A stretch of 64,000 nt of DNA from NCBI GenBank assembly GCA_905178155.1, contig CAJINV010000021.1, positions 106,106 to 170,105 on the forward strand. The letters run 5' to 3'. The notes beneath the pieces are model-generated. The model was not told the origin of the DNA, ran no database searches, and saw only the letters and a list, made by a program, of their open reading frames with translations. This DNA comes from Amoebophrya sp. A120. Lineage: Eukaryota; Sar; Dinophyceae; Syndiniales; Amoebophryaceae. The position numbers and the translations under genes were made by a program. Positions 48,101 to 58,170 of the stretch are shown here, piece by piece; within the stretch, counting starts at the first letter, position 1; each line of letters begins with the position of its first letter.

Positions 48101-51100
48101 CGCGGAGAAAAGTTGCATTCGAAAGAATTTCTACAGTAGTTGTTCTGACGGTGGAGTCGACGTGCACGCGACGCTAAACCCAGTAGAGCTGGAGGTTTTG
48201 CTGGAGCAGGGAACAACGAGAACAGCAACCACGAACAGTACCAGCACGGTCGCTTCCACAAGCTGTCCAAAAATCACTTCCTCCCCAAGAATGAAGAATG
48301 CTGGAAAAAATAACAAGCATCATCACCTACTACATGTCGTGAAAGATAACCTCGTCTGCATTCTTCGCAAATTGCAAACCAGAATTCTGAGCCCCTTCCG
48401 CCTCTACTCCTCCCAGCTGGACCAGCTGCTCATTGCGCTAGTAGAGGAGGAAAAGGAGGTGATTCTCACGCGCTCCGAGACCATGATCGAGAGCTACTTT
48501 CTCCGAGAGGTCCGGGAGGGGTTTCCAACGACTGTGGTAGAATGTGCGACGAGTTCTACTTCCGATTCTGAGGAATTGTGCGACTCGTCCCAAGAAGTCT
48601 CGGCAACTACGGGCCACCACCAGCTGGGGACCACGAACAGCTGCACAGAAATGGTCACGACAAAGCACTGTTTCACGGATTTACTGCGGATTCTCTGCAC
48701 TGCGCACGTGACGTCGAGCGACGGTGTTGCGGCAAGTGAGGTCGGGTTTATCAACTGCAAAAATGTCTGGGTCTGGAAGAGTGTAGACTTGTCATGCAGA
48801 TTCTCCATGACCCATGAGCTCTGGAATGCGGGACTTAGCATGACAGACTCTGCGAGGTCTCTGCCATGCCTATTCTGCATGAGAAACTCCGTTATAACTT
48901 GGTCAAAAGTGCACGGCTTTTGGCACTCATGCAACACAGATTTTTGCATGCTTCCGATTTACCATGACAAGTTGCAATATTCCAGACCCAGACATTTTTG
49001 CAATTCATAGGGTTCCAATATCTGCAACGGAGCATTCGACTGTACCTCGACTTGCTGAGGCAGTGGACTCTCCACTTTCATAAGGCCCCGAAGGTGTACT
49101 TCCGACATGTGACCGCCGAGATGAACAAGTGCAGTTCTGTGGTGCCTGAATCTGGCCGCACAGGCGGGCCGGCTATTACAAATTCGAGAAGCAACCATAA
49201 CCGACTCGCCGTTACATCATCAGCAGCAGCCGCAAGTACTTCTAGTACACTACCCGCGATCCGAGAAAATAACAACCCCGACAGTTCTTGTGCGAGGATA
49301 CAACAGGATGGCGAAAAATCCCATCAATCTTCACCCCGCTCCTCGGTCAGCTTTGCGACATTGGGGGTCAGGTACGGATCCGGGACTTACGAATGCTCCT
49401 CCCCCGGGAGAGACCCGTTTTCGTTCTTCGAAGAGGCTGTGAAGATGGCGGCTAGTACAGGCTCCGGTATTAACAAGATGAATCCCGGCGGACAATCTTG
49501 TACAACTGCCAGTACGACTTCTACTACTGCCACGACGTCACCTGTGGAACCTGATGTCTGTGCTTCGCCTTGCAGCTCCACGACCAGCGAGGCTTCGAAT
49601 TTGTCGTCTGCTGCTGGTTGTACAACTACTGGTTCACTTTCATCAAACCCCAGTTGTTCTAATATCGTCTTGGGAAATGTTTGCGCTGGCTTCGAGAGCC
49701 GGGCACTGTACCTGACTGCGGTGATGAATTCCGTCTTGCCGCGGTTGCAGGAAGCCCGGCTCGAGTGGGCATTCGCGAAAAAGGAAATGCTCAGACAGGA
49801 GATGGGTGATGCGGCGGGGAGAGTGATATTTGCGGCTGGGTCGTCGAGTAATATCGCGGGAGAGAGGACCACGACCAGCTCGTGGTCCGGAAGTTCTTTT
49901 AGTCGGGATAGTAAGGCAGGCGGCGCAACAGCTTCTACTTCGACTGACAAGGGGACTGTGAGGAGAATTATTCCGGCGTACGACAGAAGTGATCTGCAGG
50001 AGATGAATTCCATTTCCACCTCCGGACGTATAGTGAGGAGCAACAGTGTAGAAGATATCAGTGAAGTAATCTCGTCGTCGCAAGATCATGACAAGTATGC
50101 GGACGATCCCTTTATCACGTGGGCGGATAACTCGAACTTCCTCCGCCCCGCCAAGGAATTCGCGACGGATCTGCAGCATTTGGCGGCGTGGGCTCTGACC
50201 AGCGAAATCACGTTTAATTTGCGGCGGAGAACGGCCGATGAGTTGCAGAAGTTCATCTTTGCAGGGTCGGGCGAAGATTTGGCGCAGGTACTAGTGGGGT
50301 GTTCTACTACTTCGGCTGGGCAACAAAAATTGACTGCGGCATCCGGAGGTGGACGAAGTGGCACAGAGGAGGATTTTTGTGCATTAACAAGCTCCAGCTG
50401 CACATCGTCGTCCTGCTCCCCCTCATCCTCCTCTACTTCACCCTTGGTAGCAGTCCAACCACTCAACCCCGCCTGCACACTCGGCTTCGCGCTGCGGCAG
50501 CTGCGTTTTAAACTCTCCGAGGAGAACTTCGAGGAAGTTCTCGCTCCAAAGGTGAGGCGGGTTATCTACGCGGTAGTCATCCGGCAATTACTCCTAGACG
50601 GCGTTTCGAGCACGATCCGCGGGTGCAAAACACGGAACGACGTCCGGGAAAAACTTTCGCAGCTGCAGAAAAAGTTGGCGTTTTGTCTGCAGCCACTGGA
50701 TTACCGCCGAAGCAGCAGTCGGTGTAGCAAAACGCAGGAATCTAGTACTTGTTCTCGCGACGGAGACGAAGTTGAGGAGAAAGCGCATGTAAAAGCTGGC
50801 TCAGCTGCAGGTGGACATCATCAAGTGAGGACAGAAGATGCTGCTGCAGTCAGTACTTCTTCTGGTTGTGAAGACGCTGTGCGGCGCATGTTGAAGCGGA
50901 AACGAAGGCGAAAGACGATTTCTGTTGCAGAGCAGGACCATCGCCCGTCGTTTCAACAGCCAGTCGAACTGCCACTGAAGGATTTTTCGTTTTCCAACCT
51001 GATTGAAGGAGATCATGTTGGTGGTGAAGAAAAAATCGGCACGAGTCAGCACGACTACAGTACCACATCAACGCCCCACGGCAGCAGGAGCGCACCTCCA

Positions 51101-52669
51101 ACGCCTCACAATACTAACTGCGTCGGCGCGCCGGACGACAGATTTTTTTCCGAAATCCAAGTTTTGTTGGAGGAACTCGAAAGAACGACAAGCAGCTCTC
51201 AACAAACCACTCCGCGAAGCAGTGGTCCGGATATAATTGATTCGCGCTTCCACAACATCCACACCTTTATCCTTCGCCACGCAATCCCGGAGTCTTTTGT
51301 GGACGGGTTGGCTAGAGTTCTGCTTTTGTCACGATCCGAACGCCACCAGCTCGTCGCGGAGTGTAAAAATGGGTATATCAGAAGAAGACGAACAGCTGGA
51401 AGTAGCACCAAAGCGGACCGACAGGAACAAACAGGAACATCAAGTGCGACGAGTTGTACAAGTGATCTGTCCTCAGGTGCTCTGATTTTCGAGCATCTCT
51501 TTCGCCCGTTGCCTATTGAGGAACTGGTCACGCTAGATCGGGTGGAGGAGGAAAGGGATGACAAGCCGCCGTATGAACTACACTCCGCTTTAGTTGCAGC
51601 TGGAGGCACCGAACTACAAACTTTTCTCGAAGGTGACGGCAACACGGAGCGAAAACAAGGAGTCCACTCCTGCGCTTCCCGTCCCCTAGTTTCGATCCTC
51701 CAAAAAACAAAAAGCGGCTGTTCCGCTTCACCAGGTAGACGAAGCGAAGGCTACGAGTTGTCGACATCCTTTGTATTCCGGAGGAGGATCGAAGTGGAAA
51801 GAGATGGTGCAGAGCATCAGAAAACCTACCTCCGCCTTCTTGACGACGATCCAGATGTGAGTTGTTGGCGTGAAGTGCGGCGACACGAAGCTTTAAGTCC
51901 TTGTGTCTCGAAGGTTGAGGTGGTTTCTTGCACTGGCGCGGCACTGCCACTGCCCGCGAGCGAACTACACGTCGACCAGGTAGCTGTAGCAGGAGAAGAA
52001 GATGAGAGCAGCACAACAACTCCGGAAGTAGGTGCAGCAGCAGTTTCAAATCAGCCTGTTTCGGTTCCGCCCGGTGCGAGTCCGGTGACCTGGCTGATTC
52101 ATTTTCCGACTCCCGCCGCGAGGGAGGAGTTTTTTGCTGGGCGGCAATTATCCCGCTCGTCTAATATCTCCGAGGGCCGCGGCGAAGGAGGTTTGAATAG
52201 GGGGCCCGTGGCTGCACCGACTACTGCAAAAATGAGGACTTCTTCATTCAGGAGTACAGGAGCAGGAGACTATGTCGCTCTCAAGAGTAGAACAAGCGCT
52301 CGACTGCTGGAACCACTGGCCACGACAACTACAGATGTTGGCGATTCATCAGAATCGAGAGGAACACCAGCTGCAAAGGCAACATCACACGAGCTCCCCC
52401 ACCTGGACTTTCGGGACCTTTTCTCGTTGAAATCGAACGCGGACGAACGTGAGCTGGGATCAGGAGGAGATTATGGATCTTCGCGCGCAGGAGCCCCAGC
52501 CGCGGGAGGTGGCCGTTCGAAAGAACCGCCTGTAGTTTTCTCGAAGATGAGCAGTAAGATGATGCTAAAAGATCGGTTGATCCGCGAGATTGTTTCTGAC
52601 GTCGAAAGCAAACTCGATAAAGATCTCGGCCCGAGGAAGCGCGATATGCTGCTTGGGAGGACGTATTGA
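42161..52669 (+). CDS. Giant protein with interrupted N-terminal PH domain
   Basis: Exons are 42161-42256, 42420-47452, 47720-48748 and 49015-52669: 9,813 nt, or 3,270 aa. All three introns are introners. Residues 5-45 (YEGWLQQRSHHVGRWKRRYF, then ETGELCYWRYRPE) form a typical PH-domain start, of the kind that binds phosphoinositides or proteins at membranes. A PKGVIDLREKNISLIV strand follows at about residue 190, and the closing strand-helix (YFLTIVRAGSKYDEEFMCT, then NNWFLHLNRCI) at about 655-690. The gaps are low-complexity Ser/Thr/Arg/Glu sequence. A second PH-like end may lie at about 1525-1615 (VEAILNLTSYQENGDFMLKI, then REGLRFALWESHNAVH). The helical regions after the second and third introners are unrecognised. 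ATG 42161 is followed immediately by the PH fold. Membrane-associated scaffold is an inference. Confidence 0.72.
42257..42414. mobile_element. Introner element with TATGAATTGCAAAAGTAT end (PH gene)
   Basis: The 158-bp insertion begins TATGAATTGCAAAAGTAT; the right arm ATACTTTTGC is at the matching distance from the other end. TSD is GTGAG (42252-42256) against GCGAG (42415-42419), one mismatch. Removal gives FETGELCYWRYRPE, completing the PH strand. A canonical GT-AG pair (42252-42410) exists here but would break the frame. The interior carries TTAGCATGACAAAG. Confidence 0.75.
47453..47714 (+). mobile_element. Introner element, family 1 copy 3 (PH gene)
   Basis: 262 bp with TIRs TATCAAATGCAAAAATGTCT and the inverse ending TTTCATA. 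The perfect TSD CCCAC is at 47448-47452 and 47715-47719. Removal joins SFCSWLPT to VFLRYGGS in frame. The upstream ORF reads into the TIR as CKNVWVWK, a tell-tale false C-terminus. Same orientation as copies 1 and 2. Confidence 0.92.
48749..49009 (-). mobile_element. Introner element, family 1 copy 4, inverted (PH gene)
   Basis: 261 bp with the same TIRs and a perfect TSD GGGTT at 48744-48748 and 49010-49014. The interior matches the reverse complement of copies 1-3: read backwards, it gives GCAACTTGTCATG and then AATCTGTGTTGCATGAGTGCC, next to one end. Despite the opposite orientation, removal restores SEVGFQYLQRSI in frame. Confidence 0.92.
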
Positions 52670-53792
52670 CAGATCTTCAGTGGAGGTAGGCGTATGCGTA
52701 TGTCTACTGTGCAACAATCTCTGTGCGTGGTACTACTACACGTGAAGAACAAAAAGAACAAAGTGAAATAGGAAATCTAACAGTGAGCAAGAACCAGTGT
52801 GCGTGTGTTCCGCCGGCACCACAAGAAAACAAGAACCAAAACGATGATCATAAATAACTAGGACCGAGAAATTCCGCAAAGAAATGATCCAGCACTTGGA
52901 ACTGACTCACCTACAGAACCGGCATCAGAAATTCGGTCAAAAATAATTACATTCACTTCCCGAAGATTACATCTGTCTTCCGAAACAAATTTAGGTCTGA
53001 CGATGAAGAATTTGAATTTCACCCCTGTAGCGGAGCTACTTCTGTCTACCTCTAACTAGAAGAAGAAAGAAAGCATCGCAATGTCAGTGGTTCGGAAATT
53101 TTCCTTTTACGGCAAGAAAAAGTTAGTGGTCGCTCGGTGGTACGCGCTTCGATGTTGTCTGCAATAAATGAAATTTCTGCCCCAGTGACCTGTTGAGGTT
53201 GTGCGACGAAGATATTTACTAGAAAGACGCTTTTTCTTTCGCGAAAAGTTTTCGTACTCAGCATCATACTAGTCATGATTCATCATCATATCGTATGTTA
53301 ACTTAGATTTACCTTAGACGTTACACATTCATAATAGTTACAAAGGCCTTTGCCTTGTATCGTAGAAAGGCGGTTGGGGTTGCTTTTCTACTACTTTTGT
53401 CGAAAAGTATTCCTTTTCTAGCACCAGGCATTGTATTTTGTACGGCACACGCCCAGCTCAGTCGTGTTCATTTTCAACCAATCTTCAGCACGAAATTGAA
53501 AACGAAGCAAGACGTAGAGCAAATATACTGGCACTTTATCGCCCTATTTTACGGCAGTATCCAATTCCAACTCGTGGGGGAACTACCAATCTACGTGGAA
53601 CTTCGATTTCCATTTTGTCACTTGTTACTCGCGCTAGGCAGTATCTATGTACCTACGACGCAAAGTAACGCAACCTATATGTTCTTCTAGACCCCAAAGC
53701 AACTCCTGACTAAGCTACCCCAGAAATATTATTTGACAACAATTTGTAACAAAATTTCTTGAAACTGAAATAGTTGAATCCCTACGAATATA
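52670..53792. other. AT-rich spacer
   Basis: AT-rich. The 111-codon ORF at 53355-53690 has non-coding composition and no recognisable domain, so it is not called. No elements seen. Confidence 0.6.
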
Positions 53793-56700
53793 ATGTCAAA
53801 AACTTCCTCGACTATCGGCCCCGTTCCCACGTATACCGCATTCGCCGCGCCGTCGGATTTTCCCGCCCTGGATGTTGGCGCGACTAGCACTACGGGAAAC
53901 AGACAGAACAAGCGCCGGGGCGGTGGGGGCGGTGGGACGGCAACGTCGTCGAGTAAGGGTGGGGGGAAGCACTGGCGGGTAATGCAAAGACCACCGGTTA
54001 CTTCGAAGGAGCAGAAGGAAACGACCACTTCTACAGCAACGTACGTTATGTCTTCGCAGACGGATAGTCTTCATCTACTTGAAGGTCCTACAACTTCCGG
54101 AGGTCCAACGAGCACGGGCTATCACCCGACGGCCAGAGCTGCTGCTGCATCTGGCGGAACCGCAAATAATGGTAGAAGAAATAAAAACCGTGTGGGTCCC
54201 GCACCGCTAGTGGATGAACTCGAGCCTGGTATTAAAAATGGTAATGGAACAAGTAGTAGACCACAAGCCCAACAAAGAACGCCGCCAACGACAGCATCCT
54301 CGTCCTCTTCTCGCGAGATAACGAACTCCGGTGCAGCTCCTGGTGGACCATTACAGTCACAGCCTCGGTTCGACAGTGCGGCGGAGAAAAGTTACCTGGA
54401 GTTGCAGGGCCAAGAAGAAAATCTTATCCCAGGAACTACAGGAGATGACATGCAGCGGCGGCCCCGGAACAACCGGCAAAATAAACCGGGGAGACGGGAC
54501 CGGATGCGCATGCGCGAGGAGCGGGAGAGACAGGAACAAGGACAACAACTACATCAAGTGCCGTCAACATCTACAACTTCGGGCATCATGTTTAAGGAAG
54601 TTCCCTTTAGCGAGGAGCAGGAGGAACTGCGGCAAAGGCGGCAGGACGAAGAGCTGATCGTCCTCGATGGTGGCGGGGGCTCCAAGCGGAGCAATTACAC
54701 GCCGAGAAGCAAGAAATTGGAGCAGGCCGACGCCGGTTTGTACAATGCATTTGCGACTTCTGCCATGGAGGAGCGGAGAGTCGGGAGCGTAGGTGTAGAG
54801 AATGATAAAGCAGGGGCCTCGGCACTATCGGCTAGGAGCAGAAGAAGAGGAGAACTACCGAAAGAGCCACCAGCAGCATCATCTACTCCTGCCACATCAA
54901 AACAACTACACCCCCGACGAGGAGATGATACAGACAGAGAAGTGCTAGATGACCTTCCTGTCGTCCCGGTAAATGAAATAAAGGAAACCAAAAATGTTGA
55001 CAAAGACGACAGCGCACCTCCACTTCTAGCCTCCTCCCCCGCGGGCGCGAAGCCGAAACTGCGGCCGAAAAAGAAGAAGCCGGACGAGATTGACGTACAG
55101 AAGGAGCATTTGCGACGGCTAGCCAAGTTCAAAACCGAGTTCGTAAAGGAACTACGCACCGAGCAGTTTCGCAAGAGGCAGTTCCTGGACAGGCCGCTTG
55201 CGGAACAACAAGAAGACGATCAGGAGAGAGACGAAGCAGATATCAACTACTTCGAAGAAAAAGCGCGGGTGGAAAACTACTTGCAAACCCTGGCGAAAAA
55301 GCAGGAGTTGCAGCCGAACCGGAAGCAAGCCATGAACTTGGCGTTTCGACGGATCCAGCAGGCCACCGAGGAGCTGTTCGGCGACAAGGCCACGGTGGAG
55401 CTCTTCGGCTCCGTGGTGAATGGATGCGCGACAAACGCAAGTGATTACGATTGCGGCATAAGGTTCGTGGAAAACGAAAAGACCCTGAAGGAATTGCTCC
55501 GAGCGGAGGATTTGAGTACTCCTTGTTCTAGACTGTTTTTTAGGTCGTGCACGATTTTGATGCTTAGAAAAAAAGACGTAGTACTAGCTAGTCCTTCTAG
55601 TTCTATCTTGATTCACACAGAAGTTCTGAAAATAAATTATCGTGATTTTTTACACGACCTGCTCAAGGGAGGTCGTGCTACTTACTCTCGCTGAAAATAA
55701 ATCAGAAGAGAAATTTCCAGATCCAGAAAAATGAAACCCCACGTACAATTTTTCCAGGTTACGCCACGTCCGGCGGGCGTCGGGTTCGCGCGGGCAACGA
55801 GCTGTCTGTGGCGGCGTTGCGGAAGATCCAGAAGCACATGCAGAAGGACGAGAAGTGCAAGAGGACGACCCTGATCGAGGGCGCGAAGGTGCCCATTCTG
55901 CAGCTGGAGTTTTTTCCGAAGGAGGAGAAGTTCAAGCCGAGTTGCTTCGACATTTCGATCACCACCAAGATGTGGACGTACGACAACAGCCGGCTTTTGT
56001 ACTTGTACCTGCACCTGCAACCCAACCGGATCATCCGGCACTTGGCGGTGCTGGTGAAGCAGTACGTGAAGGAACGGAACCTGGGGTCCGCGAAGGAATC
56101 GATGCTGAGCTCCTACAGCTACCTGCTCCTGCTCATCCACTACTTGCAGGTGCTGGACTACCTCCCGGGGCTGCAGGACCCCTCGCTCATCTGCCACAGC
56201 TGGGACGAGAATTATGGCGGCACGGCGGGCACCTCCAAAACGACCCCCGAACCGGTCGTGTACGAGCACCACTACGATGAGGAAACGGGGGAGTTGCGGC
56301 GCACGCGGTCCAACCCCCCGCCGCAGCTTTCCAAGGCGGGCGTCCACTACGGCGAAACGTACCGGTTCTTCGACTACGAACGGGCGTGGGACGAGAAGAA
56401 CAACCCGCAGATCGACGACCGCCTGCTGTCCACGACGGAAAGGGTGCTCGCGAAGGGGAAAAAGGCCCGGCCGGTGAACCGGACCGGGGCGGACTTCGTG
56501 ACGGAGTTCCACCTGCAGCGGGTGGACAAGGACGGAGGCCCGGATCTGATGACGCTGTTCAAGGGCTTCCTGAAGTACTACGCCGAGGTGTGGCGGACGG
56601 GGACGAGCGTGCTCACCAAGTCCATGGTCTCCGTCAAGGCGGTCCGGATAAAAGACGAATTCGTGCATTACTACTACGATCACGGAAGTAGACCTAGAAG

Positions 56701-56959
56701 TGGCAGTGGGACAGCAGGAGGAGTCGCGGAGCCGGCGAGTGCGGAAGGTCGTGCGGCCGCGACGGTCGACGTGTCGACGGCAGCAGTAGAGGAGGACGGT
56801 TCTGGTGATCTTGGAAAAAACGGAAAAGCAGGGGGGAAAATATTGACAAAAAACGGAGAAGATCCAGCTTCTTGGGACGACGAGCCACCAGAGGTGAAGG
56901 AAGACCTGCCGCAGCAGGAGAACCCCGATTTATTTTCGAGCGTCAGCAACATCAATTAA
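53793..56959 (+). CDS. Non-canonical poly(A) polymerase / terminal uridylyltransferase
   Basis: Two exons, 53793-55515 and 55758-56959, joined by a GT-AG intron in phase 1; 974 aa. It is a nucleotidyltransferase of the Cid1/Trf4/TUT group, adding A or U tails to RNA 3' ends. Residues 1-500 are a disordered Ser/Gly/Arg/Gln-rich extension. The catalytic core follows: helix NLAFRRIQQATEELFG, the FGSVVNG (G-S) loop and SDYD supplying the first two metal-binding aspartates, at about residues 535-550. The junction gives EDLSYATSGG. Then AKVPILQLEFF and CFDISI (third aspartate, about residue 636), and the PAP-associated helices with SSYSYLLLLIHYLQ (about residue 690). The tail is acidic. RNA-binding domains are not visible. 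Whether A or U is preferred cannot be told from sequence alone. Confidence 0.88.
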
Positions 56960-57572
56960 GGCTCAAAAAAATCCATCCGCTCAACGGCTCCCAAAATGTT
57001 TGAAGCCTGGCCAGAAAAAAGGCATCTGCGCAAGAAGACACGCGCAGCAGTTTGTGACGCTCGGCTCCGTGAGCGCGTTCGCGCTGCAAAGTAGCGATTT
57101 GATTTTTTGAACCTTTTTGCGGACCTTCATTTGTGATCGTGCGCCTTTCGGGGCGGAAAAGGAGCTGGGAGCGTTTTATCATCGTTTCCCGCTCTTTCGC
57201 AACACTCTGTGACTTGCAGAGCTTGCAAATTTCTTTCAAACTTCAGTTGAAGTTCAAATTTGACTTGAAGCTTTAAGTCAAATTTGAGCTTCAGCTGAAG
57301 TTTGAAAGAATTGAACTAGTCCCACAAGTGGGTCCAACAAACAAATTTCCAATAGGATTCGGCGTTTTCCGGACTTCTGTCGGACACCGCTGAAGGAGTA
57401 GAGCAAACAAATTTGCGCAGAAAATTGAATACCTGCAAATGTACGCGAAACGGTGAAAGGTAGGAAAAGGCTGTCAAAATGGTCGCAGCTCGTGTTTTTT
57501 GATGCTCGACGGGGGGCGCTTTACAAACTACAGCCACAGCATCGGCGACGGCATGCAAAGTGAAGCTGTGAT
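56960..57572. other. Short spacer containing a long hairpin
   Basis: Spacer between the nucleotidyltransferase and the next small gene. Apart from the inverted repeat at 57231-57310, I see no feature. Confidence 0.55.
57231..57310. repeat. 36-bp near-perfect inverted repeat (hairpin)
   Basis: The left arm, 57231-57266, begins TTCTTTCAAACTTCAG; the right arm, 57275-57310, is its reverse complement with two mismatches. An 8-bp loop, GAAGCTTT, lies between. The arms contain nested AACTTCAG and CAAATTTG motifs. It could form a strong RNA hairpin in the 3' region of the upstream gene, or be a remnant foldback element. Confidence 0.9.
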
Positions 57573-58170
57573 ATGAGTACGGTCTCGCCAACCGCATTGC
57601 AACAGCTCGCGCACACAGATCGCGCAAAGTGCTTGGCTTTGCTCCTCGAATGCGAAGCGGGGCCCTATCGACTTTTCATCCCTTGCAAGAATTACTTCAG
57701 CAAACATTTTGGGAACCGGGCTCGGAATGGATTTTTTTCACCCCTAAATCAAGACATCAAATCCAGGAAGAAAAGCTGCAGATGAAGAAGTAGAAGACCA
57801 AGAAGAAAAACAGCCCGCTGGTCTCGAGGACTCCGCGACCGCCGCCGCCGCGGACGAGATGTACCGCGCGAAGCTGATGGTGCAGATGCGGGACCCGCGA
57901 GAGCTGGAGAAACTGCTGCTGAACCAGCCGGGGCTCGTGAATTTGGAACATGTCGAGCGGGACTTTTGTCCGAAAAAATCACGGCAAAACGACTGGTACT
58001 TCATGATCGAGGACCCCATCCAACCAGACCGGTTTCTGGGCCTCAACCGCGACAACCACGAGTGGTGGACCTGGATGCTGGGGGACGACCTGCGCGAACT
58101 CTCGCGGAAAGACCTGCAGCTGAGGCACGTCGAAAAAATCTTCGGACGCAAACTGGAGGACATACACTGA
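57573..58170 (+). CDS. Small unknown protein, apparent single-base frameshift
   Basis: ATG 57573 opens a frame (MSTVSPTALQQLAHTDRAKC) that runs to 57785. A second frame, open from about 57746 to TGA 58170, encodes EEKQPAGLEDSATAAAADEM and then WYFMIEDPIQPDRFLGLN and WWTWMLGDDLRELSRKDL. Both parts have coding composition. No GT-AG intron joins them. One base fewer in the AAAA run near 57771 would merge them into one protein of about 198 aa, so a homopolymer error, a real frameshift, or a non-canonical junction are the options. The second half is Trp-rich and may be a small folded domain. Family not recognised. Confidence 0.5.

Noticed and set aside
53355-53690. 111-codon ORF with a hydrophobic start
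   Set aside because: AT-rich spacer composition, no neighbour or paralogue support.
55682-56683. 333-codon ORF on the minus strand
   Set aside because: Antisense to the catalytic region of the nucleotidyltransferase, whose motifs are clear on the + strand.
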